DNA from: JAJRVM01 sp041752115
Lineage (GTDB): Bacteria; Planctomycetota; Planctomycetia; Pirellulales; Pirellulaceae
Length of the DNA: 64,000 nucleotides
Direction: 5' to 3'
Assembly: GCA_041752115.1 (NCBI GenBank)
Contig: JBGSHS010000197.1
Location: 13,419 to 77,418 of the forward strand
Shown here piece after piece: positions 35,892-45,008 of the stretch (positions are counted from its first letter, which is position 1; each line of letters begins with the position of its first letter). The notes beneath the pieces were generated by a model. It ran no database searches. It was not told the origin of the DNA and saw only the letters and a program-made list of their open reading frames with translations. The translations under genes were made by a program, and so were the position numbers.

Positions 35892-37835
35892 ATGGTTGTG
35901 CTGAACTACTGTCGCGTATGGGGGGGGCGGGCCTGGCGATTTCTGGCTTCGTCTCGCTGCACGGTATTCATTCTGCTCGTCCTGGCGATGGCACTCGTCT
36001 TCGGGAGCTGGCTGGAACTGGTACAGGGACGAGAACATGCACAGTGGCACGTTTACGGTGCGGGGTGGTTCGCCGCGCTCTTGGGACTGCTGGGGGTGAA
36101 TCAGCTGGCGGTCTGGGCGGGTCGGATGGCAGGGCGGCGTGAGCGGTGTGGCGGATGGCCCGTCGGCGAGTCGCTCGCGTCGGCAGGCTTGCTGCTGCTG
36201 CTGCTGGGAGCCGCGCAGGCATACGTGTGGGGAGTGCAGGGGACGGTATCTCTGCCACGGGGGCAAGAGAAGGAGACGGACGTATTTCGAGATCCGTCGC
36301 GTAGTGTCATCACGCTGGTTCATTCGACCCCTCGAGGAAAGGTTTCTACAGAGATCGTTGCTGCGCTGGGGCCGGCGGATTGGGACGCGGGAAGGGAACT
36401 TGATTTGGGAGCATCCCATGGTGTGAGCGTCCGCATGGTGAAGTACGTGCGGCATGCGGTGCACTATTGCGAATGGGTGGCGGATGAGCACAGCTATCAG
36501 GGGCCAGCTCTGCTGTTGCGGCTTCAAAATGCGCGCGATGACGAGGTGGCCACGCAGTGGCTGGCTGCCGCGCCATCTGGCGGTGAGGCCATTCTCGGGC
36601 CCACGGGATATCAGCTGTGGCCTCTGCCGGTTACCACGATGCTCGAGGACTTTGAGCGACCTCCGGTTGAGTCGCTAGGAACGTTCGGTGTGCTATCGAT
36701 GCACTATCAAGGTCGGATGTATCGAGTGCCGATCGACGGTGCCGTGGGTACACAACTGCCAGTGGGGGAGACGGGAGTTGCGGTGGAGGTTGTGCACTAC
36801 TATCCCGATGCGCGTCCTTCACCACAAGGTGGTTTCTATTCTCGCAGCGAGCGTCCTGGAAATCCATTGTTGGAGCTGAAGGTGCACTTGCGGGACGGAC
36901 AGACGATGACGGCGTGGGCCTTTGCCAAACGGCCGCTGCTGACGATGGAGGGAGTGACCGGTGAGGTCTGTCCCGTTCGCTTCTGGTATCACCACGGAGC
37001 CGTCACGCCGACTCCCGGAGCCGACTTCGCACAAATGCCGGACGGCATGCTTTACTGCCGCACCACGGTGCACGATTACCGGACGCCTGTGCGGAGAGTT
37101 CAAGTGGGGGACACGGTGCCGTTGGGGAGTCAATTCAATCTGAGAGTCCTGCAGTATCTCCCTCACGCTCGACAGGATATGGGGTTTCGCAGCGTTGCGG
37201 TGTCGCAAGGCGCTGGCGATCGCAATGAAGCGGCGGCTTTGCTGGAGCTTTGTTACGACGGTACGTGTCAGCAGATCTGGCTGCAGCGTGGGGATCCCGA
37301 GTATCGTTTCGCGTCGGTGCTGACCAGTCAGGGCCGCGTCATGCTGTCGTTCGACTACCGGAAGTTGCCGCTGGGATACACACTCAGAGCATGTCCGCAG
37401 CGCGGTGTCTTGTCCGATGGGGACAAACCGGCAACGGCGGTGAGCAATATCGAGCTGGTGGATGAAGAGGGACGTGTCCTGAGACGTCAGACTCTCACGG
37501 CCAGCCAGCCGTTACAGGCCGGCTTGTACAGGCTTTGCCCGATGACCAAGGTGAACCCGCAGCGTAGTGACGACTCACAGGTTTGGGCAGTCACCTACGA
37601 TCCAGGCCGCATTGCCAAATACGCCGGCTGCGGCCTGATTCTGATCGGCCTGTCGATCATGCTTTGGCGACGCGTTTCGCTGTTCTGTAGGCTTGCCTGG
37701 TCCGCTGAGGCAGGAGAGGTGAGTGGCGAACAGACGGATCGGCTGGAGCCATCGATCACGCAGGGCAGGGTCTTGGTTCCCTCACCCTTAGGGCGTCAAC
37801 GGGCACGTTCGCCAAGCAGGAGCCAGACGCCATGA
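35892..37835 (+). CDS. resB: ResB-like cytochrome c biogenesis protein
   Basis: 647 aa. Three N-terminal helices (FLASSRCTVFILLVLAMALV; GWFAALLGLLGVNQLAVWA; LASAGLLLLLLGAAQAYVW), a large exported beta-rich region of about 450 residues, and one C-terminal helix preceded by AVTYDPGRIAKYAGCG. This order (three helices, soluble loop, D-P-G motif, last helix) is the ResB/Ccs1 layout of System II haem attachment. The DPG-Y-G stretch is typical of the family. The stop overlaps the next gene's start by four bases. ResB normally forms a synthetase with CcsA/ResC, which follows. Confidence 0.85.
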   Translation: MVVLNYCRVWGGRAWRFLASSRCTVFILLVLAMALVFGSWLELVQGREHAQWHVYGAGWFAALLGLLGVNQLAVWAGRMAGRRERCGGWPVGESLASAGLLLLLLGAAQAYVWGVQGTVSLPRGQEKETDVFRDPSRSVITLVHSTPRGKVSTEIVAALGPADWDAGRELDLGASHGVSVRMVKYVRHAVHYCEWVADEHSYQGPALLLRLQNARDDEVATQWLAAAPSGGEAILGPTGYQLWPLPVTTMLEDFERPPVESLGTFGVLSMHYQGRMYRVPIDGAVGTQLPVGETGVAVEVVHYYPDARPSPQGGFYSRSERPGNPLLELKVHLRDGQTMTAWAFAKRPLLTMEGVTGEVCPVRFWYHHGAVTPTPGADFAQMPDGMLYCRTTVHDYRTPVRRVQVGDTVPLGSQFNLRVLQYLPHARQDMGFRSVAVSQGAGDRNEAAALLELCYDGTCQQIWLQRGDPEYRFASVLTSQGRVMLSFDYRKLPLGYTLRACPQRGVLSDGDKPATAVSNIELVDEEGRVLRRQTLTASQPLQAGLYRLCPMTKVNPQRSDDSQVWAVTYDPGRIAKYAGCGLILIGLSIMLWRRVSLFCRLAWSAEAGEVSGEQTDRLEPSITQGRVLVPSPLGRQRARSPSRSQTP

Positions 37836-39691
37836 CCATGATCGTTCGGGCCTCGCCTTGGGTATTCGCATTGCGGCTGGCAATGGCACTGGTGTGTGTT
37901 CCGGTCGCTGCAAGCGAATCACCCGACTGGTCCACGTGGCAGCATCTGAGGGTCAGCGACGGCGAGCGAATTCAGCCGCTGGACAGCCTGGCGCGAACGA
38001 TGTTGCAGCGAGCATCGCTGTGGACGTCGATCTCCGATCCTGGGAGCGGCGAGCCGCTGAGCGCAACGGCTCTTTACGTGCAGATGCTGTTGGAGTGGCA
38101 CGGGTGGGACGACGTGTCACCTGGCGTGCAACACGCCGCGGCAGGAAGCTTGCACCTTCCCTACCCGGATCGGTGGGACCGCCTGCCGTTATGGCGAGTT
38201 GACGCGCCACCGCTTCGCAGGGCCTTGGGACTTCAGCCGGATCAACGCCATATCTCGCCGCTGGAGGTGAGTCGGTCCAAAGTCCAGCTGCGCGACCGGG
38301 GAGGGGATACGCCCTTGTTGATATGGGCTGCGCAACTTGCTGCGCGCAATCAGGAATCGCTCGCTCCGCTCGAACGGCAAGCGTTGCATCTAGCCGGGGA
38401 ATTTCGTGACTACCTGGATTGGCGTGGGGGACGACAGTTGAAGTGCGTGCCGCGTCAGGGGCGCAGTGCGACTCCAGAGGCAGGACACGAGTGGCTTTCG
38501 CTGTCGGAGGTCGTGGGCACGCCGTGGGACAGTACGAACGATCCCCTGGGGCTCATGCGATCGTTGCGGGACCGGTTTCTCGCTGCGCGGCGAGCGTACC
38601 TGGCCGGGGACTTGAATCAGTTCGATTGCGCGTCGATGGACCTGCGGGACCTGATGTCGCAAGCGGGGCGGAGTTGTGAAGCGTATCCGAGCTCGCGGAT
38701 GTTGAGCGCCGAGGTGTTTTGGAATCAATGGAGGCCGTTTCGGTGGGCCTGGATTCTGTTCCTGTTGGCGGCCGCAATGACCGCGTGCGGGGCACGCAAG
38801 GACTGGAAGTGGTGCCGACGATCCGGATGGACGCTGGCGGTGAGCAGTCTGCTTGTGGTCCTCGTCGGCCTTGTCCTGCGGAGTGTCGTGACCGGGCGCG
38901 TGCTTGTCGCCGGCATATCGGAATGGGGCGCTGGCGTAGCGTCAGGCGCTGTTCTGCTGGGTTGGACGATCGCCTTGCTGGACCGTCGGTCGTGGATCAT
39001 GAGCGTGGCTGCCTTGGTAGCAGCCGTGTCTCTGTGGTGTGCCGACAGTCCGTTGGCGGCGCTCGTTCTGCCAAGGCAGCCTCTCACTCCGGATGGGATC
39101 GCAGCTGTCTCGTGGATAGTTCATGGTATCAGTCTGTCGTTGGGGCTATCGGCGCTGGCACTTGCCTGGGGGCTGGCCAATGCTGCGCTGTTACGTTGGT
39201 TGCGGACCGACGAAGTGCCGATCGTCTGCCAGGGCATTGGCGGAGACGTGGCACGTGCGATACACCGCTGTCTGACCATCGGTGTCCTTTGTCTGGTGAC
39301 AGGGCTGGTGTCGGGCGCGATCCATGCCGACCTGACGCAAGGCCGGTTCTGGAGCTGGCAACCGCATGAGATCTGGTTGCTCCTAACGCTCGTCAGCTAC
39401 ATGGGAATTCTCCAGGCCGCCGCTACCGGACGGATCGCGGCCTTCGGTCTGGCTGTATGCAACGCCGGTTGCTTCATGTTGGTGCTCATGACGTGGTTCG
39501 TCGCGACGTTTCTGCTCGGAGCGGACGGACGGCGCATGAACCTGAGTGTGGCCAGTCCAGGATTTGTCCTGCTGATCATGATCATGCAGCTGGGGTACGT
39601 GAGCCTGTCAGTGTACCGCTACCGACGCGTACGAGAGTTGGCATCTCGGCGAGCGCCCTCTGTCCTGATCGCCAATGATACCAGCAGGTAA
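37832..39691 (+). CDS. ccsA: CcsA/ResC-like protein with degenerate WWD motif
   Basis: 619 aa, ATG 37832 inside the ResB stop (ATGA). A signal peptide is followed by a soluble exported segment of about 280 residues (IQPLDSLARTMLQ), then about eight membrane helices. The last third matches CcsA: VHGISLSLGLSALALAWGLA, containing a conserved His, and the WWD site. That site is altered: GRFWSWQPHEIW where CcsA has WGxYWGWDPKExW, so the invariant D is Q and the K is H. The partner ResB is intact. It may bind haem differently or serve non-standard sites. Annotation as CcsA-like is firm in fold, less so in activity. Confidence 0.82.
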   Translation: MTMIVRASPWVFALRLAMALVCVPVAASESPDWSTWQHLRVSDGERIQPLDSLARTMLQRASLWTSISDPGSGEPLSATALYVQMLLEWHGWDDVSPGVQHAAAGSLHLPYPDRWDRLPLWRVDAPPLRRALGLQPDQRHISPLEVSRSKVQLRDRGGDTPLLIWAAQLAARNQESLAPLERQALHLAGEFRDYLDWRGGRQLKCVPRQGRSATPEAGHEWLSLSEVVGTPWDSTNDPLGLMRSLRDRFLAARRAYLAGDLNQFDCASMDLRDLMSQAGRSCEAYPSSRMLSAEVFWNQWRPFRWAWILFLLAAAMTACGARKDWKWCRRSGWTLAVSSLLVVLVGLVLRSVVTGRVLVAGISEWGAGVASGAVLLGWTIALLDRRSWIMSVAALVAAVSLWCADSPLAALVLPRQPLTPDGIAAVSWIVHGISLSLGLSALALAWGLANAALLRWLRTDEVPIVCQGIGGDVARAIHRCLTIGVLCLVTGLVSGAIHADLTQGRFWSWQPHEIWLLLTLVSYMGILQAAATGRIAAFGLAVCNAGCFMLVLMTWFVATFLLGADGRRMNLSVASPGFVLLIMIMQLGYVSLSVYRYRRVRELASRRAPSVLIANDTSR

Positions 39692-39746
39692 GGCCGAACT
39701 GCATGTTGAACACGTCACCGGTCCGTCTGCGACTGGGCAGCCTGGT

Positions 39747-39866
39747 GCTCTGTGACAGCTTAACTTTCGGGTTGGGTGGCACTGGCTCTGCCAGCGCAGA
39801 TTTGCCCGCTAGCCAGAGGAGCGCTGGCAAAGCCAGTGGCACCCTAGTTCTTCGCTGTCACAGAGC
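39747..39866. repeat. Nested inverted repeat element, MITE-like, 120 bp
   Basis: Outer arms GCTCTGTGACAGC (39747) and GCTGTCACAGAGC (39854) are perfect 13-bp inverses. Inner arms GTGGCACTGGCTCTGCCAGC and GCTGGCAAAGCCAGTGGCAC (39776-39844) belong to the GTGGCACTGGC family also seen at 29625 and 50796. It lies 55 bases after the ccsA stop and may also serve as its terminator. Confidence 0.8.
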
Positions 39867-39946
39867 GTTAGGGGCCACAGGGTCAGCGGCCGGGACGCTG
39901 TGAGCCCTGGCGCCGATCGGTTCTCGCATGGCAACGAGTGGAGCCG

Positions 39947-41134
39947 CTACTCGCTGGGTGACGCGGTGCGAGGCTTGGTGGAAGGTGTCTTGAGCCAGCG
40001 ACGAAGCTGCTGGAGCGTTTGAGGCCAACGCTTGCCCACACGCAGCTGGCAGAAGGCCTCGAACAGCAAGGCAAGCGTCTGATGCATCGCCCGCAGGCCA
40101 TCCACTCGGTCCTCCACGCCGCCTCGACCTTCCCCCTGTTCTGCCATCTGGATTTTTGCGCCACTGATGGCAAAGGACTCAGCCTGCAGGGTCAGATCGT
40201 ATTGTTCTCCTTGGCGTACCAGGATCATGCCTGCTCGGCGAGGCAGTTTTCCTGAGCGAATCGCCTGGGCTGCTTCAGGCAAACTGGTTGGTCCTTCGGC
40301 AGAGATGGTACCTTTGCCTGATTCGCCGAGCGGACACTGGAGTGTCAACGTTCGAGTGAACATCCCGGTGACTTCGGAGCCGTCGGGAAGCTCCACACGC
40401 TCGGATTGGGTTTCCCAGTGCCACCACAACCACAACAGGAATTCGTTTCCGAAGTAATCGTAGTTGTCCGCCTGACCATTCCACCATTGGATGATTGACG
40501 AGGCGGTATTGCGGTGAAAACGCGACGGGCTGGCTTCGCTCAGCGCGCGCCGGCGTCGCGCCTTCGTAGCCCACTCTTGTGCGAGTTTCCCAGCCGAGAG
40601 CGGTTCAAGCTCGAGGTCGAAGGCCTTCTTCAGCAGCAGGCGACAGGATTCGCTGGCGCTCGGACTCGATCCCCCAAAATAGAGCTGGTCATGACGCCCG
40701 TCCCACAAGAGCGAAAACTGCTGCATCCGAAGATACTGCCCATTCTCGGCCGCTTCTTCGCAACGGGCTTCCACCGCGTCTTTGGCCTGCTGCCGCTCGA
40801 CCTTCGTCAGGCGACGCTCCGGGGCCTCCGCCTTGAGTGCCGCCAGTTCCATCTGCAGCCAGGCCTTGCGGACTGCTGCCGGGATCTGATTGGAGTCGAT
40901 GCGCATGGCGAAGTGAAGCGCGTCGTTCAGGATGTTCTTCTCCAGCGTGAAGTCGCGATCGAACAGATGTTCGCCCGCCAGGAAACCAGTTCGGGACTGA
41001 TCTGCCGACAGCTTCTGCTTGGAGCTCACGGCGTATTTTTTCAGATGTTCAACATGCTCTGGCCCGAAATGGCTCTCCAGTGACGAGCCGGTTCGATAGC
41101 TCTCGTAGCCCACACTTCCTGTCAGAAATCCCAT
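39947..41134 (-). CDS. rdgC: RdgC-like recombination-associated protein
   Basis: 395 aa from ATG 41134 (MGFLTGSVGYESY) with GAGGAAA upstream; upstream methionines reach 41410 but that part is non-coding. The pattern IPAAVRKAWLQMELAALKAE, then RRLTKVERQQAKDAVEAR, then RMQQFSLLWDGRHDQL and ESCRLLLKKAFDLELEPLS parallels E. coli RdgC (basic Lys/Arg helix, then beta strand, then LLRK helix). RdgC forms a ring around DNA and limits RecA action. The C-terminal part (TLALLFEAFCQLRVGKRWPQT) is less familiar. The assignment is by family resemblance, moderately sure. Confidence 0.72.
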   Translation of the reverse strand: MGFLTGSVGYESYRTGSSLESHFGPEHVEHLKKYAVSSKQKLSADQSRTGFLAGEHLFDRDFTLEKNILNDALHFAMRIDSNQIPAAVRKAWLQMELAALKAEAPERRLTKVERQQAKDAVEARCEEAAENGQYLRMQQFSLLWDGRHDQLYFGGSSPSASESCRLLLKKAFDLELEPLSAGKLAQEWATKARRRRALSEASPSRFHRNTASSIIQWWNGQADNYDYFGNEFLLWLWWHWETQSERVELPDGSEVTGMFTRTLTLQCPLGESGKGTISAEGPTSLPEAAQAIRSGKLPRRAGMILVRQGEQYDLTLQAESFAISGAKIQMAEQGEGRGGVEDRVDGLRAMHQTLALLFEAFCQLRVGKRWPQTLQQLRRWLKTPSTKPRTASPSE

Positions 41135-41879
41135 GCCGTTTCCTCGCTGCCTCGTGCGCCCGCACCGCATCTCCACGCCCCTCTTGGCCCGCTCGACTCC
41201 AGGGCACAGAAGTCGTCGCAGCCATAGAAGAGAACGGTCCGTCCGCCTGGTGTCAACGGGGGCCCGGGATGAGGCGGCGGGGCTCGCTGGGCCGACCGTC
41301 AGCGGCACTCCAGCCGTCCGCAGGAGAGAACCGGTCGCATCCGCACGCCACTCAAGGAGTCGCGATTCCCCCTCCTGGAGGGCTTGGCCTGGCCTGATGA
41401 AGCGGCTCAAGGGGTCGTGAAAGAAGGCGTCAGATGACCAATGGTCGGGACGCCATACCCTGTTACTTGCGATTCCTTCTCCTTCTCCTTCTCGTACTCG
41501 TGCTCGTACTCGTACTCGTGCTCGTACTTATTAGCCGCATACGAAGACCCTCGAGCCTCGAGCCCCGAGCCTCGAGCCCCGAGCACGAGCACGAGCACGG
41601 AGGAGCGAATTCAGGGGGTCCGAATGCGGGTCGATGCGCAGCAGGTTGGGGTCACCGCACGATCCGTTTCTCTCCAAATTCCGCCCGTTTCATGGGGCCG
41701 GGCTCAGCCTGTTCGGCGGCAATGTCGGTGCGGGCGAATTGACAGGCGGAGCTGAAGGAGGCACCATAAACGACTTCCCATCCGATGGTCGGATTGGGGA
41801 GCCCGCGCTCGCCGGCGGCACGCTCGCCGTGTCCGGTTAATGAGGCATTGCCCACACGCATCGAAAGGAACGCTCCACC
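41135..41879. other. Intergenic region with low-complexity inverted repeats
   Basis: About 745 bases between divergent genes. Apart from the repeat tract at 41475-41599 it holds only shadow frames. Confidence 0.5.
41475..41599. repeat. Low-complexity tract CTCGTACTCGTGCTCG and CGAGCACGAGCACGAG
   Basis: From 41475 runs CTTCTCCTTCTC then CTCGTACTCGTGCTCGTACT, and from 41548 CTCGAGCCTCGAGCCCCGAG ending in GAGCACGAGCACGAGCACG. The left half is largely the reverse complement of the right, so it can fold. The product of a read-through frame would be poly-(EYEHEYE); not a gene. Confidence 0.85.
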
Positions 41880-42467
41880 GTGATTCGCACTACCTGCTGC
41901 CGACTTTTCTCTGTTTCGATCGTCCTGGCTGCGACCTGGGGGAGCTGCTTGCTGTGGGCGGATGAACCGCTGCCGTTGTTCGACGGCAAGACGCTGGAGG
42001 GCTGGGATGTGCTGAAGTGCAAAGCCCAGGTCAAGGACGGGGCGATCCTGCTGGAAGACGGGAACGGGCTGGTTCAGTCAAAGAAGCAGTATAAGGACTT
42101 CGTGCTCGAGTACGAATGGAAGGCACTGAAGTCCGACGAATGGGATTCGGGAGTCTATTTCCGCTACACCGAGATCCCTGAGGGGAGTCCGTGGCCACCG
42201 AAGTACCAAGTGAACCTGCGCAAAGGCATGGAAGGGGAACTGGTCGGGTTTGACGAAGGCAAGAACAAAGTGCCGACCAAAGCTGGCCAATGGAACCATT
42301 TCGAACTGACCTTGAAAGGAACCGTCGCCTCCCTGAAAGTCAATGGCAAGCAGGCCTGGAAAGTGGATGGGATTGAGAGCCCCGAAGGATTTATCAGTCT
42401 GCAGGCCGAGATTCCCGGGGGAGGACAGTTCCTGTTCCGCAACATCCGGCTGACCGAACTGAAATAG
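41880..42467 (+). CDS. Secreted DUF1080 (3-keto-disaccharide hydrolase-type) protein
   Basis: 195 aa, GTG 41880 after AAAGGAA. A signal peptide (SVSIVLAATWGSCLLWA) leads into LPLFDGKTLEGWDV, the DUF1080 hallmark, followed by FVLEYEWKALKSDEWDSGVYFRY, WNHFELTLKG and FISLQAEIPGGGQFLFRNI. A single jelly-roll domain of normal family length. These proteins are abundant in planctomycetes and act on glycans or keto-sugars; the substrate here is unknown. It converges on a truncated nitric oxide reductase fragment 21 bases away. Confidence 0.85.
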   Translation: MIRTTCCRLFSVSIVLAATWGSCLLWADEPLPLFDGKTLEGWDVLKCKAQVKDGAILLEDGNGLVQSKKQYKDFVLEYEWKALKSDEWDSGVYFRYTEIPEGSPWPPKYQVNLRKGMEGELVGFDEGKNKVPTKAGQWNHFELTLKGTVASLKVNGKQAWKVDGIESPEGFISLQAEIPGGGQFLFRNIRLTELK

Positions 42468-42487
42468 CTTCGCTCCGCGAGCGACCA

Positions 42488-42952
42488 TTGGCACTTCGCT
42501 CCCGCGGCAATCGCTGTCGCTCGATCTGCCGAGACGACAATCTGGTCGCGTTGCACATCATACGTGTTCGTGCGGATTTCGCTGCGCAGTTGCACGAGCA
42601 GTTCGGCCTGCTGAACTGCGGACAGATCGAGGTACGATTGACCGTGTCGTTGCTGCGACCAGTGATTCAGCAGCCACAGACACTCGCGATGCAGCCAGTC
42701 GGCGGACCAGTCGGGTGCCACATAGGCGCCATGTCCCCACACACTTCCCAGTTCCTGACCGCCAATCGACTGCCACACGTTCTGACCATCGCGGATATCA
42801 TTCTCCCGGAAGATGACAGTGCCGTCCGATGTGACGACCTGAGTCGGTATGGGTGGTTGTTTCCGATAGATTTCCCGGCCGAAGTATCCCAGCACGGCGA
42901 ACGAGATACCGATGACCAGCCACAAACCGAGCCACAGTCGTCCGTATCGCAT
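42488..42952 (-). pseudogene. norZ: 5' fragment of quinol-dependent nitric oxide reductase (norZ)
   Basis: ATG 42952 has a good ribosome site (GAGGGAGGAA). The first ~150 codons are clearly qNOR: LWLGLWLVIGISFAVLGYFG, KQPPIPTQVVTSDGTVIF, GQNVWQSIGGQELGSVWGHG, AYVAPDWSADWLHRE. After about 42500 the similarity stops; the frame runs on into the antisense of the DUF1080 gene, so the catalytic 12-helix part with the haem and FeB ligands is missing. A normal qNOR is about 750 residues. The fragment is non-functional and marks a rearrangement. The DUF1080 gene may have replaced the rest. Confidence 0.85.
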
Positions 42953-42969
42953 GCGCGTTCCTCCCTCTG

Positions 42970-44184
42970 ATGATCGGCGTGCGAGCCATCCGTATTCTTG
43001 TCTTGGCGACCATTCGCGGCGCCGGACATAACATCGCGGGCAATGCGGTCAGCGACGGCGGCATGATGATCGACTTGTCGGGTATGAATAGGGTGGGCGT
43101 TGATGCTGCGCGACGACTGGCGTTTGTCGAGCCGGGCGCCACGCTGGCCCAGTTTGACGAAGTGGCACAGCGGCACGGTTTGGCCACTCCGGTGGGGATC
43201 AACTCGACGACCGGCATTGCCGGACTGACACTTGGCGGCGGATTTGGCTGGCTGACGCGTAAACACGGCTTGACAATTGACAGTTTAGTGTCAGCAGAAG
43301 AGGTGACCGCAGACGGGAGGAAGCTGCGCGTCAATGACAGGGAGCATCCTGACTTGTTCTGGGCCCTCCGCGGCGGTGGAGGCAATTTCGGAGTCGTAGC
43401 CCAGTTCGAATTCAGGCTGCATCGGCTGGGACCGGACGTGCTGGCCGGCCTGCTCGTCTTCCCCTTCGCGCAAGCTCGGCAAGTAATGGTGCAGTATCGT
43501 GAATTCATGCGGTCGGCTCCGCTCGATCTGAATGTGTGGGTGGTCTTGCGCAAGTGTCCACCTCTCCCTTTTGTGCCGGATGCCGCACATGGACGTGAAG
43601 TCATGGTACTGCCTGTCTTCTGGGCCGGCGAGGTCGATCAGGGGGCGGAGTGGAGCGACCGGATGAGGGAGTTCGGCGATCTGGTGGGCGAGCATATCGC
43701 CGTGCAACCCTATGTTGCGTGGCAACAGGCCTTTGATCCGCTGCTCACCCCAGGGGCGAGGAACTATTGGAAATCCCACAACTTCCACGAACTCAACGAA
43801 GGGGCGATGGATTCGATGCTGAAGTATGCGGGAACGCTGCTCACGCCGCAGTGTGAGATCTTCCTGGGATTTGTTGGGGGAGTGGCCAACGAGATTCCTT
43901 CAGATGCCACGGCCTATGCCCATCGCGATGCCCGCTTCGTGCTCAACGTGCACGCACGCTGGGAAGCGGTCCGTGATGACGCACGCTGCATCGCCTGGGC
44001 TCGCGAGTTCTTTCATGCCTCGGCGCCCTACGCTTCCCCCGGTGCGTACGTGAACTTCATGACCGAAGAAGAAACCAGCCGAGTGACTTCGGCCTACGGT
44101 GCCAACTACGATCGGCTGCGGCAAATCAAACAGACGTATGATCCTGATAACGTCTTTCATTTCAACCACAATATCAAGCCGTAG
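42970..44184 (+). pseudogene. BBE-like FAD-linked oxidase, N-terminally truncated
   Basis: 404 codons, ATG 42970. The sequence begins at IRGAGHNIAGNAV, the loop whose His carries covalent FAD, but the ~65-residue region that precedes this loop in the family is missing. Downstream is complete: GINSTTGIAGLTLGGGFGWL, FWALRGGGGNFGVV (FAD-binding), a substrate domain, and the BBE C-terminus YDRLRQIKQTYDPDNVF. The breakpoint abuts the norZ fragment's ribosome site, so both genes were cut at one junction. It could still be expressed from ATG 42970, but FAD-fold integrity is doubtful. I call it a likely pseudogene. Confidence 0.7.
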
Positions 44185-45008
44185 GAGTTGTAACACAAGT
44201 GGTTGGTCAATACGCTGCTGGCTGAGTTCACCCCCCGGGCCAGGGCGATTCTCGCACCTATGCCGACATTCGCGTTCAGCTGGAACTCCTCGAGAGCGGC
44301 AGCCGTGCATGAGGCTTGGGAAAGCGAGAAGCCGGGAAAAATGGCTCAGGCGATCGCTGTCAGACCTGCTTCGTGGGTGAGCCTCTCTTTCTTGTTGTTT
44401 GCTGTCTTCGTAACCGTTCACAGAACGACGTTGATTTGGCCGCGAGTTGGCACAGAAAGTCGCCCTTTCGCTCCGCGAAGGAATCGCTACTTTCGCGGAG
44501 CGAAGGGCGACTTTGGCGGACCGTGAACGGTTACGCTGACTTCTGTTTCTACGGCTGCGCTGCCAGGCATTTCGGAGCACATGTGCGGCCTCTCTGTGCG
44601 CGTTTCGACATGTAAGTCCCCATGACGGTCATTGCGGCGCCGGTTGCTGGTAGCGGATGTCGAGAATGGGGCAAACTTGCGGCGTGGCATACGTTTTGCA
44701 TTTCAGGACGGGCAAAGGGAGGTTCAACAAAACTATGTCGAGCGAAGCGCGATCCACGAAGTGCGGGAGTTGCGGCCGAACGCCCGCTTTGCATGATTGC
44801 CACGATGCGAAGTGCCGGATAATCGTGCGGGCCGTGCGGAAAAATTTGCTCGAACACGGGTCAAGTCGCTGCGCAATCTTTGCACGGTCGGCAGATTCAG
44901 AGCCGCGACCTCATGTCGTTCTGATATTCGGGTAGTTCAACGGATGGCTACCGTCATCGGTCCAGGAAGGGTGGGTTCAGTAGACTCGAACGAGAGGAGA
45001 CTATGACG
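44185..45008. other. Repeat-bearing intergenic gap
   Basis: About 820 bases. It holds the nested inverted repeat at 44410-44534. A short Arg/Glu-rich frame around 44700-44780 (QQNYVERSAIHEVREL) could be the end of an unrecognised decayed gene; I cannot assign it. Confidence 0.45.
44410..44534. repeat. Nested inverted-repeat element, ~125 bp
   Basis: Outer arms GTAACCGTTCAC (44410) and GTGAACGGTTAC (44523) are perfect inverses. Inside, AAAGTCGCCCTTTCGCTCCG (from 44456) pairs with TTTCGCGGAGCGAAGGGCGA (from 44491) over an 11-base loop, one base unmatched. No open frame; MITE-like in form. A shorter related GCTTCGCTCCGCGAGCG lies at 42468-42485, at the DUF1080/norZ junction. Confidence 0.85.

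Noticed and set aside
35514..36527. 337-codon minus frame opposite the ResB gene
   Set aside because: Poly-Gln and Arg/Pro-rich shadow of a clear ResB-like gene.
41407..41598. 63-codon frame rich in EYEHEYE
   Set aside because: It is a translation of the low-complexity repeat.
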